Below, in pieces: positions 1-5,411 of a stretch of 36,154 nt of DNA. Location: the NCBI GenBank assembly GCA_029244605.1, contig JAQWQL010000016.1, positions 1 through 36,154 on the forward strand, read 5' to 3'. Under the pieces are notes generated by a model, which worked only from the letters and a program-made list of their open reading frames with translations, made no database searches and was not told the origin of the DNA. The position numbers and the translations under genes are program-made. The stretch comes from Acidimicrobiales bacterium (lineage in GTDB: Bacteria; Actinomycetota; Acidimicrobiia; Acidimicrobiales; UBA8592). Every line of letters starts with the position of its first letter. Position 1 is the first letter of the stretch.

Positions 1-57
1 TGGTAGAGCGCAACCTTGCCAAGGTTGAGGTCGCCGGTTCGAGGCCGGTCATCCGCT
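1..57 (+). tRNA. tRNA-Gly(GCC), 5' end cut by window edge
   Basis: The window starts inside the D-loop (TGGTAGAGCG). A 5-bp anticodon stem CAACC/GGTTG encloses loop TTGCCAA with anticodon GCC. The T-arm GCCGG-TTCGAGG-CCGGT and the 3' acceptor strand CATCCGC plus discriminator T follow. No CCA is encoded. It is the first of three tRNA genes on this strand (Gly, Cys, Val), an order I recall from other actinobacteria. Confidence 0.93.
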
Positions 58-119
58 CAGGAAAACTCATACTGTGTAGCCGATCGTTAGGTGACCGCAG
101 TAGGGTGATACTTTATGTA

Positions 120-133
120 GGCACTTTGGTGCC
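120..133 (+). other. Short hairpin before tRNA-Cys
   Basis: GGCAC-TTTG-GTGCC forms a perfect 5-bp stem with a 4-nt loop, seven bases before the tRNA-Cys gene. A TACTTT hexamer at 109-114 could be a -10 element for the tRNA, with a weak TTAGGT-like -35. The hairpin would then lie in the short 5' leader removed by RNase P. Function is inferred only. Confidence 0.3.
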
Positions 134-139
134 GGACAT

Positions 140-214
140 GCGTCGGTGCCCGAGTGGCCTAAGGGAGCGGCCTGCAAAGCCGTACAATCGCGGGTTCAAA
201 TCCCGCCCGGCGCT
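140..214 (+). tRNA. tRNA-Cys(GCA)
   Basis: The acceptor stem GCGTCGG pairs with CCGGCGC (one T-G wobble). The anticodon stem GCGGC/GCCGT holds loop CTGCAAA with anticodon GCA. The T-arm is GCGGG-TTCAAAT-CCCGC, discriminator T, no encoded CCA. The D-arm (CCGAGTGGCCTAAGG) resembles other actinobacterial tRNA-Cys genes. Confidence 0.95.
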
Positions 215-255
215 CAAACACATTTTAGATTCATGCGATGCGCCCTGACTCGAAC

Positions 256-261
256 TATTGT
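256..261 (+). promoter_or_regulatory. -10 element of a probable leaderless mRNA
   Basis: TATTGT sits exactly 6 nt before the ATG at 268, and there is no Shine-Dalgarno sequence. TANNNT at this distance is the usual signature of actinobacterial leaderless transcripts starting on the A of ATG. It favours the start at 268 over the in-frame ATG at 238. No convincing -35 is visible. Confidence 0.45.
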
Positions 262-267
262 TCAAGT

Positions 268-1029
268 ATGAGTGATGTTCCTCGCGGGCCAGACTGGTGG
301 CAAGACAAAGACGGACGATGGTATCCAAACCATGCAACACCCAGTGAAGAAGCTTCGGAGAGTTCGAAACTATCTCTAGATCCTGCACGCAATGATGGAG
401 ATGAAGAAAATCTTCCAGACTACTTTGCCCGAACGTACGGATGGGGAGAAGGGACAGGCCAGAACGAGCCCGTTCTAGTTATAGATGGCGGCAATGCCGG
501 TGATGACACAGATCCGAAATATACGACTCTCACGGAGAGAGCCCCAACTGCCGTGCATAATTCTGTCAGATCTATTTTCCCTCCAGACCTATTTTCAGGA
601 ATTCTCGGAGTTATCGGAGCAGCTTTTCTTGTCATCGGATCATTCCTGAATTGGGCTACAGCAGGTGGAAGCCTAACAACTGGCTCCATAGAGGGGATAG
701 CTGATTCGAATGGAATCGGCACACTAATCACTGGAGGAATATGCGCCTTTGTTGCAGGCTTGTTCCTTTCTGGGCAAAGGAAACGCTGGGTAGGCCTGTT
801 AATGGTAATTAGTGCTGGAGTTGCTGTGGCACTCTCGATCTACAGTATTGCTGACATAACAAACACCTCAAATAATATTCCAGAGAACCTCTTGGAACGC
901 TTCCCAACTATTGACACTGCTTTTGCGAGTAATGCAAAGTTAGATTTCGATATAGGCCTTTGGGCGGTTCTAGGAGGCTCGGGTATTTCCTTCTTGGCGG
1001 GGTTAACGGGCTTCAAACGCCACACATAG
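268..1029 (+). CDS. Four-helix membrane protein with Acidimicrobiia-type WWQ..GRWYP N-terminus
   Basis: This is a predicted integral membrane protein of 253 residues with unknown function. The N-terminus (GPDWWQDKDGRWYP) is a short tryptophan-rich motif found at the start of many Acidimicrobiia membrane proteins. It is followed by about 90 acidic, polar residues. Four hydrophobic helices then lie at about residues 107-131, 149-165, 172-192 and 230-248. I start at ATG 268 because the motif begins there and a TANNNT hexamer lies 6 nt upstream. The ATG at 238 would add ten unremarkable residues. The gene is inserted between tRNA-Cys and tRNA-Val, which are usually adjacent in relatives as I recall. 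No enzyme motif is visible; a stress- or envelope-related role would be a guess. Confidence 0.8.
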   Translation: MSDVPRGPDWWQDKDGRWYPNHATPSEEASESSKLSLDPARNDGDEENLPDYFARTYGWGEGTGQNEPVLVIDGGNAGDDTDPKYTTLTERAPTAVHNSVRSIFPPDLFSGILGVIGAAFLVIGSFLNWATAGGSLTTGSIEGIADSNGIGTLITGGICAFVAGLFLSGQRKRWVGLLMVISAGVAVALSIYSIADITNTSNNIPENLLERFPTIDTAFASNAKLDFDIGLWAVLGGSGISFLAGLTGFKRHT

Positions 1030-1077
1030 TCTATGGAATGAGCAATAAGGATTTTTGCTGCTAGCATCATCGATCTA

Positions 1078-1154
1078 GGGCCGTTAGCTCAGTTGGCTAG
1101 AGCACCTGCATGACATGCAGGGGGTCGTGGGTTCAAGTCCCTCACGGCCCACCA
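1078..1154 (+). tRNA. tRNA-Val(GAC) with encoded CCA
   Basis: The acceptor GGGCCGT pairs with ACGGCCC. The anticodon stem CCTGC/GCAGG has loop ATGACAT, anticodon GAC, reading GUC/GUU. T-arm GTGGG-TTCAAGT-CCCTC is partly wobbled or mismatched. Discriminator A is followed directly by CCA (1152-1154), unlike the Gly and Cys genes beside it. Confidence 0.95.
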
Positions 1155-1155
1155 T

Positions 1156-1239
1156 ATGAAAAAGTCAACTATGCGTCTTGTAGCAGGGATCACCGCCTTT
1201 ATGATGATCGCCGCATTGCTTATTCCGCTATTTATCTAG
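1156..1239 (+). CDS. Putative 27-residue membrane micropeptide
   Basis: An ATG one base after the tRNA-Val CCA opens a 27-codon frame: a basic start (MKKSTMR), one hydrophobic helix of about 18 residues, and a PLFI end. There is no Shine-Dalgarno sequence, since the upstream bases are the tRNA acceptor, so translation would need the tRNA precursor or an unseen signal. Its 3' end overlaps the converging gene at 1228 by 12 bases. Support comes from a second peptide of the same design at 28911-29000 (Lys/Arg-Thr start, Arg, helix with 'MIAA', then Pro-Leu near the C-terminus). It may instead be a chance frame. Confidence 0.4.
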   Translation: MKKSTMRLVAGITAFMMIAALLIPLFI

Positions 1240-1728
1240 AACTTCAAGGCCCTTGGCAGAGTCTAATAAAGCGATGATTGCTGGCCTGGCTTCATCAGGA
1301 GATGATAATAGGGAAGCGAAGCCTATTCTTGCCATCCTCGGTCCATCCTGAGTCAATGCACGCAAGGTCACTCCATAACGATCGACGCCAAGCATCGAAG
1401 CGTCCTCACAGTTTTGGAGATTCGCAAGATTCTGAACGTATAAGAGATTGGCATCGTTGTGGTCAGTGTTCATATGGGCGATGATTCCCGCTGCTGCTTC
1501 GAACAGGGGATCTACTTCTGCACTTTTGTATTCTTCGCTAGTGACCCAACTCATGTGGCCGAAACCTCCGACAAAGCGAACTTCTTCGACGGATAATTTC
1601 CAAAAATTAAAGTCATCAAAATCAACATAGAACGATGCGTGTCGGTGTTTCTGCAAGTACGATTCTCGGGCTTCTGCGGAGTCTTCGATAATCGAAAGCC
1701 GGCCAAATACATCACGGTATTGAGCCAA
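1228..1728 (-). CDS. HugZ/pyridoxamine-oxidase-like protein with DUF2470 domain, N-terminally short
   Basis: The sequence matches the second half of HugZ-type haem utilisation proteins: the last strands of the split-barrel flavin-binding fold (about residues 25-65, 'VRFVGGFGHMSWV'), then a DUF2470 domain (about 75-160) with the 'AHMNTDHNDANLLY' and 'GVDRYG' motifs. Known HugZ proteins are about 240-250 residues; this one is 166. The missing part is the first roughly 80 residues of the barrel, which carry much of the flavin and dimer interface. It starts at TTG, an in-frame TGA lies about 30 bases upstream, and the next gene begins 42 bases away on the other strand, so the missing part is not nearby. 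It is either a decayed remnant or a minimal haem-binding form; haem iron release should not be assumed. Confidence 0.65.
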   Translation of the reverse strand: MAQYRDVFGRLSIIEDSAEARESYLQKHRHASFYVDFDDFNFWKLSVEEVRFVGGFGHMSWVTSEEYKSAEVDPLFEAAAGIIAHMNTDHNDANLLYVQNLANLQNCEDASMLGVDRYGVTLRALTQDGPRMARIGFASLLSSPDEARPAIIALLDSAKGLEVLDK

Positions 1729-1769
1729 AAGTACCGAACTATGGAATACTCAGGTTAGAAAGACTTACT

Positions 1770-2630
1770 ATGCATATCAGAGACCTTACCTATGCCGAGT
1801 TCGGCAGTGTAATTACCGAAATCGATTTGGGAAACCTTTCTCTAGAAGAATGGGAACGAATCTATTCGCTATGGAATGACCGGGCTCTTCTTATTTTCCC
1901 TAAGGCATTTCTTACAAAAGATAACCAAGATACCTTTGCGAAACGTTTTGGAGCCCTTGAGTTTCCGAGAACGGCGATCAGTAACGTCGGAAAGGGTGGG
2001 AAGATCCACCATGAATCCGGTGACGATGTTGTGAAAGTTATACGAGGTAATGAAGGGTGGCATCATGACAGCACCTATATGCCTGTTCAAGCGAAAGGAG
2101 CGGTATTTACTGCTGAAATCATTCCCGCCGAAGGCGGTCTCACCGGATGGGCTGATATGCGAGCAGCCTATGATGCACTCGACAATGACTTGCGCGACAC
2201 ACTCTCAGAACTATCCGCATACCATTCCTACTATTACAGTCAGGGACGCGACGGGTATCTACCGAGCAGCCAAAATGATGATGGGACCTATAATGCCTAC
2301 GGCTTTCATGATGGAGAAGCCTCCCTGCGACCATTAGTGAAAGTGCATCCTGGGACCAACCGGCCGAACTTGCTTATTGGAAGGCACGCCCACGACATTA
2401 TCGGAATGGAAGCTCAAGAATCTGAAGATTTTCTTGATGAACTGAACGATTTTGCCTGTTTCGAATCTCGAACTTATTTCCATGACTGGGAAGAAGGAGA
2501 TGCAGTTGTGTGGGACAACAGACGACTCATGCATCGCGTGACCCCGTATGACATGACACAACCGAGAAGAATGTGGCACACAAGAATTGCCGGTAGCCCC
2601 GACAGCGAGCTAGCAGATAACTACCGGTGA
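1770..2630 (+). CDS. TauD/TfdA-family 2-oxoglutarate- and Fe(II)-dependent dioxygenase
   Basis: The enzyme hydroxylates an organic substrate using O2 and 2-oxoglutarate, releasing succinate and CO2. At 286 residues it is normal length for TauD/TfdA. The iron triad is visible: H98-x-D100 in 'WHHDSTY' and the distal H255 in 'RRLMHRVTPY'. Arg residues near 266-272 ('RRMWHTR') would hold the 2-oxoglutarate carboxylate. The strand after the first His-x-Asp ('PAEGGLTGWADMRAAYDAL') is typical of the family. Substrates of relatives include taurine, alkyl sulfates, phenoxyacetates and quaternary amines; nothing here selects one. A purine-rich AGAAAG lies 10 bases before the ATG. The neighbours, HugZ-like on the other strand and a J-domain gene 27 bases downstream, give no pathway. 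Confidence 0.9.
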   Translation: MHIRDLTYAEFGSVITEIDLGNLSLEEWERIYSLWNDRALLIFPKAFLTKDNQDTFAKRFGALEFPRTAISNVGKGGKIHHESGDDVVKVIRGNEGWHHDSTYMPVQAKGAVFTAEIIPAEGGLTGWADMRAAYDALDNDLRDTLSELSAYHSYYYSQGRDGYLPSSQNDDGTYNAYGFHDGEASLRPLVKVHPGTNRPNLLIGRHAHDIIGMEAQESEDFLDELNDFACFESRTYFHDWEEGDAVVWDNRRLMHRVTPYDMTQPRRMWHTRIAGSPDSELADNYR

Positions 2631-2657
2631 TATGACAGTGCGGCAGGAAAGAAGAGA

Positions 2658-3182
2658 ATGACTAAGGTATCTGTTGACGATGCGCTTCGCCTTCTTGATG
2701 TCGAACGGGACACACCCTGGGAAGAAATACGATCCCTATACAGGCAGCGGATCCGATCAGCACACCCTGATCTCGGAAACGACGAGAATGAAAACGACCT
2801 AGTCATTTCTCTGAACGCGGCGTACGCTACGCTTGCGGAAGCAACAAAGAACGGCAAAGAACCACTTCCGACAAAGATTCCAACGGTAGAGGCAGAACCT
2901 GAGACCAATAGTGTTGTCCGTTTCTCTGATCAGTTAGACCCATTTGATCTACTTTTGGACGTAAGCGACGACGTTGGCGATGTGATTTATGCCAGTGAAG
3001 ATGACGGTTTGATACAGGTGCTGATTGACGGCGGAAAACGAAGTGAGTCAATCCTGCTGATTCAAATCAATGAAAGCAAGCAGCCAGTTCAAGTCCTCTT
3101 CACGCTAGACCTGCAGTCAGGCGACCACCCCATCAATCTTGCTGATTTGGTGAAAAGATTCGGGGAGTTCGAACCGGTATAA
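2658..3182 (+). CDS. J-domain (DnaJ-like) protein
   Basis: Residues 5-65 form a J-domain with the diagnostic HPD at 36-38 ('RSAHPDLG'), which would stimulate the ATPase of an Hsp70 (DnaK) partner. The glycine/phenylalanine region, zinc finger and C-terminal client domains of true DnaJ are absent, so it is a class III (J-only) co-chaperone. The remaining 105 residues are acidic with a predicted alpha/beta pattern and are unrecognised. A good GGAAAGAAGAG ribosome site precedes the ATG. It follows the TauD gene by 27 bases and may be co-transcribed, with no obvious functional link. Confidence 0.85.
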   Translation: MTKVSVDDALRLLDVERDTPWEEIRSLYRQRIRSAHPDLGNDENENDLVISLNAAYATLAEATKNGKEPLPTKIPTVEAEPETNSVVRFSDQLDPFDLLLDVSDDVGDVIYASEDDGLIQVLIDGGKRSESILLIQINESKQPVQVLFTLDLQSGDHPINLADLVKRFGEFEPV

Positions 3183-3207
3183 GCGTTAGATAAGAACCCT
3201 TTCCAGG

Positions 3208-3260
3208 ACACCCAGGGCTTGGAGTCGACGCTCTCTGGGTTGGGTGTGGGGGACCTCCCC
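3208..3260. other. GC-rich intergenic dyads between convergent genes
   Basis: ACACCCA (3208-3214) pairs perfectly with TGGGTGT (3241-3247) around a GGAG/CTCT-containing loop. A second hairpin, GGGGG-acct-CCCC (3248-3260), follows directly. The element sits between a plus-strand gene ending at 3182 and a minus-strand gene ending at 3275, so transcript-end protection or bidirectional termination is likely. There is no T-run on either strand, so a standard intrinsic terminator is not proven. Confidence 0.35.
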
Positions 3261-3274
3261 GTAGATACGTGCTG

Positions 3275-3565
3275 TTACTGGTTCTCCGCTACTTCCTTAG
3301 AGCGTTCTTGCAAATCAGCAACAGGTTTGATCACTGCGGTACCTCTGGCGATTATTGGATGCAGCCCGTTATGGATATCGTCAGGTGAGTCGGCATCGAT
3401 CACGTAAAAGGACTGGTGGCCTGGGCCGTCAATCCACGCTCCGATAACAGTGACATTGTTCGCTTCGAGAGAGTCAACGACTGCTCCGAATGAGTTGAGA
3501 AATAAAGAGGCGTCGTTAATCGGGCATGTCAGCTCGTTATGAGAATGAGTTATATGAAATAGCAT
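3275..3565 (-). CDS. Small dimeric alpha/beta-barrel-type protein (DUF3303-like)
   Basis: This 96-residue protein has the strand-helix-strand-strand-helix-strand pattern of ferredoxin-like dimeric alpha/beta-barrel proteins ('VIGAWIDGPGHQSFYVIDADSPDDI'). The layout parallels that of the divergent gene at 3702 ('VIGRWHDLASGTGVAIIESDSAEAV'), so the two are probably distant paralogues. A perfect AGGAGG (3571-3576) sits 5 bases before the ATG, the strongest ribosome site in this part of the window, suggesting high expression. Members of this fold include YciI-like, muconolactone-isomerase-like and monooxygenase-like proteins. No catalytic residue can be assigned. Confidence 0.7.
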   Translation of the reverse strand: MLFHITHSHNELTCPINDASLFLNSFGAVVDSLEANNVTVIGAWIDGPGHQSFYVIDADSPDDIHNGLHPIIARGTAVIKPVADLQERSKEVAENQ

Positions 3566-3701
3566 GAAATCCTCCTATAAGGGAAAGAATAGCGGCATTT
3601 AGTTCTTGCTTAAGGTTTTGGGGCTATTAACTTTGCTGTAAAGAAATAGAAACATAAGTTGATTCCCGTCACATATGAATTAACGACGAAAGGAAACCTG
3701 T

Positions 3702-3995
3702 ATGTTACTCATGGTCAACTGGGAACTTTACCCAGAGAAGAAATTGGACGCGTTCGCTGCATTCAGTCAGATGACGGCTGAAGACGATGCTGCAGATGTC
3801 GGACCAGACATTACCGTAATAGGGCGTTGGCATGACCTTGCCAGCGGTACCGGAGTTGCCATCATCGAGAGCGATTCTGCTGAAGCAGTTTCCGGATGGA
3901 TGTACAACTGGGCAGAAGTTATCTCATCGACTGTTACACCAGTCCTCGATGACGAAGCCGCACGTGCCGTGGTCAAGGCCAAGCTCGCCGGTTAA
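3702..3995 (+). CDS. DUF3303 family protein (dimeric alpha/beta barrel)
   Basis: The 97 residues fit DUF3303 closely. There is a hydrophobic first strand (MLLMVNWEL), a central 'VIGRWHDLASGTGVAIIES' hairpin, the Trp-containing helix 'WMYNWAEVI' and the 'TPVLDDEAA' tail. Function of the family is unknown; the fold is that of small dimeric barrels which often act as isomerases, oxygenases or carrier-like proteins. The ribosome site GAAAGGAAA lies 5 bases before ATG. The 136 bases between it and the divergent gene at 3565 must hold both promoters; no hexamer pair there is convincing. A strong hairpin follows the stop codon. Confidence 0.8.
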   Translation: MLLMVNWELYPEKKLDAFAAFSQMTAEDDAADVGPDITVIGRWHDLASGTGVAIIESDSAEAVSGWMYNWAEVISSTVTPVLDDEAARAVVKAKLAG

Positions 3996-4017
3996 GTCCA
4001 ATTAGCTGGTAGAAGGC

Positions 4018-4048
4018 AAGCGGGAGGCCCTAATAGGATCTCCCGCTT
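4018..4048 (+). terminator. Probable terminator after the DUF3303 gene
   Basis: A 9-bp perfect stem AAGCGGGAG/CTCCCGCTT (4018-4026 and 4040-4048) encloses a 13-nt loop that can itself form CCT-AAT-AGG. Downstream bases are TTTA then CCGTTTTATT, a modest T-rich tract. It begins 22 bases after the stop at 3995. Confidence 0.7.
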
Positions 4049-4152
4049 TACCGTTTTATTGGCCGGGTGACCGGTGCGGGTCATGATTTCCTGAGCGGAA
4101 CACACGATGTTATTTGAATAATCTCAGAGCACGCAGTGTTCAACACTCAACT

Positions 4153-4175
4153 GATAGCTGGAGCTTTCAGCTATC
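4153..4175 (-). other. Hairpin over the stop codon of the small acidic gene
   Basis: GATAGCTG-(7 nt)-CAGCTATC is a perfect 8-bp stem that includes the TGA stop of the minus-strand gene ending at 4167. No T-run follows on the minus strand. It could stabilise the 3' end or be a weak terminator. An AGTGTT/AACACT dyad lies just beyond (4135-4147). Confidence 0.4.
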
Positions 4176-4454
4176 TTCATCCTCGTCGTCATCTCTGAAA
4201 TACCATATGGACCCGAACAACCCGAAACTTTCGGCTTCGCCACGGTCGTGTTTCTCCAGATATTCTTCGACCGGTTTCAGGACTTTACCGTGAAGGAACT
4301 CTGACCGTAGTGTAGAGAACCTTTTATTATTCCGGTCGAACGGGTGCCCATCAAAGCTCGAGAATCGCTCTCCACTATCATCGGCTTTCGTGAAGGCAGA
4401 TTTGAACTTCGCGAACTTCCCGGTTTTTTTCTCGGCTGGTTCAGGTTCTGGCAT
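4167..4454 (-). CDS. Small charged protein of unknown function
   Basis: I do not recognise this 95-residue protein. It has a Pro/Glu/Lys start (MPEPEPAEKKTG), a basic Lys/Phe stretch (KFAKFKSAFTK), a central 'FSSFDGHPFDRNNKRFSTLRSEF' type region and a strongly acidic end (DDDEDEDS). There is no signal peptide or membrane segment. I start at ATG 4454 because GGAGG lies 5 bases before it. A TTG at 4466 would overlap that ribosome site and is rejected. It lies 58 bases downstream of the FAH gene on the same strand and could be the last gene of that unit. Confidence 0.7.
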   Translation of the reverse strand: MPEPEPAEKKTGKFAKFKSAFTKADDSGERFSSFDGHPFDRNNKRFSTLRSEFLHGKVLKPVEEYLEKHDRGEAESFGLFGSIWYFRDDDEDEDS

Positions 4455-4512
4455 GTCGTCCTCCAAAACGCAGCCTAGTAGAAGGCGCCTGCTCTCTGCT
4501 TCGATAGTTTCC

Positions 4513-5361
4513 TTAATCTGGAACGCTGATGCAACGGTTCTCTAGTGTTCCGATACCTTCAATGGACGTGCGGACTACATCCCCATCAATGAGGAAAACA
4601 CCGTTACGAAAACCGACGCCTTCTGGAGTGCCAGTAAAGATCAAATCCCCAGTGGATAAGGTCACATGCCGTGAGATAAAAGAAATGAGTTCCGGGATAC
4701 TAAAAATCATGCTTGAAGTCCGGTCATGCTGGCGCAGTTCTTCATTTACCCAGGTTCGTAGCTCTAGATCAGCCGGGTCGGTGAAACTGTCAGTTGAAAC
4801 GAGGACGGGCCCAGTGGGGCCGAACGAATCCATAGATTTTCCTAGAGTAAATTGTGCTGGGGTGCTCATGAATTGGGCACCACGGTCAGAAAAGTCCTCC
4901 CCGACTGTGAGTCCGACCACATGTTCCCAAGCTCGGTCTTCACGGATATCTTTCCCGCCGGAACCGATAACGACCACGAGCTCACCTTCGTAGTCGCATT
5001 CGCCGCTGCGCATCTGCACGTCCGACGTAGGTCCAGTTATACAGGACGGGAGTTTCGCGAAGACCATGGGAACTTCGGGAGTATCCATGGCGGCTTCATC
5101 AACATGGGTCTGATAGTTCAGCCCTATTCCGAACGAATTCGCTGGTCGAGGTACCGGAGCGCCAAGCACAACATCGTCAACCATTCCCGACGCAGCAAAG
5201 CTTTCCAAATCCGAAGAAAGCGTATGGAGGGTTTCGGGTTCTGCGAGGGCTTCCATCGGGTCCGCACTCACCGCACCATCAGAGATCACTTCAAGATCGA
5301 AGAAACTTCCATCGCTGATAAGGGCGCTCTTCCCGTTGACATTTGCGAATGTAAAAGTCAT
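4513..5361 (-). CDS. Fumarylacetoacetate hydrolase (FAH) family protein
   Basis: A 282-residue cytosolic enzyme of the FAH superfamily, whose members cleave or decarboxylate beta-keto-type acids using Mg2+ or Ca2+, usually late in aromatic ring-cleavage pathways. Visible motifs: 'GIGLNYQTHVDEA' (about 80-92), substrate loop 'FAKLPSCITGP', metal ligands in 'DYEGELVVVIG', 'GEDFSDRGAQ', 'GKSMDSFGPTGP' and 'GDLIFTGTPEGVG' near 250. The start is ATG 5361, with AAAGGAA 8 bases upstream; a GTG at 5379 would overlap this site. The upstream neighbour on the same strand is a secreted hydrolase 50 bases away. A perfect hairpin lies between them, so the two may be unequally expressed. The substrate is not predictable. 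Confidence 0.9.
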   Translation of the reverse strand: MTFTFANVNGKSALISDGSFFDLEVISDGAVSADPMEALAEPETLHTLSSDLESFAASGMVDDVVLGAPVPRPANSFGIGLNYQTHVDEAAMDTPEVPMVFAKLPSCITGPTSDVQMRSGECDYEGELVVVIGSGGKDIREDRAWEHVVGLTVGEDFSDRGAQFMSTPAQFTLGKSMDSFGPTGPVLVSTDSFTDPADLELRTWVNEELRQHDRTSSMIFSIPELISFISRHVTLSTGDLIFTGTPEGVGFRNGVFLIDGDVVRTSIEGIGTLENRCISVPD

Positions 5362-5381
5362 CAGAAGGTTCCTTTCCACAT

Positions 5382-5399
5382 AGCGAATAAAGATTCGCT
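5382..5399 (-). other. Intercistronic hairpin
   Basis: AGCGAAT-AAAG-ATTCGCT is a perfect 7-bp stem with a 4-nt loop between the lipoprotein hydrolase (ends 5412) and the FAH gene on the minus strand. There is no T-run, so it probably sets mRNA stability or is a leaky terminator rather than a full stop. Confidence 0.5.
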
Positions 5400-5411
5400 T
5401 AGATACTTGCC

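Noticed and set aside
238-267. Start of the membrane protein at ATG 238
   Set aside because: The WWQ motif begins right after ATG 268, and the TANNNT hexamer at 256-261 would lie inside the longer version.
3659-3686. TTGATT-16-TAACGA as promoter of the DUF3303 gene
   Set aside because: Transcription would start inside the ribosome site, which would remove it from the mRNA.
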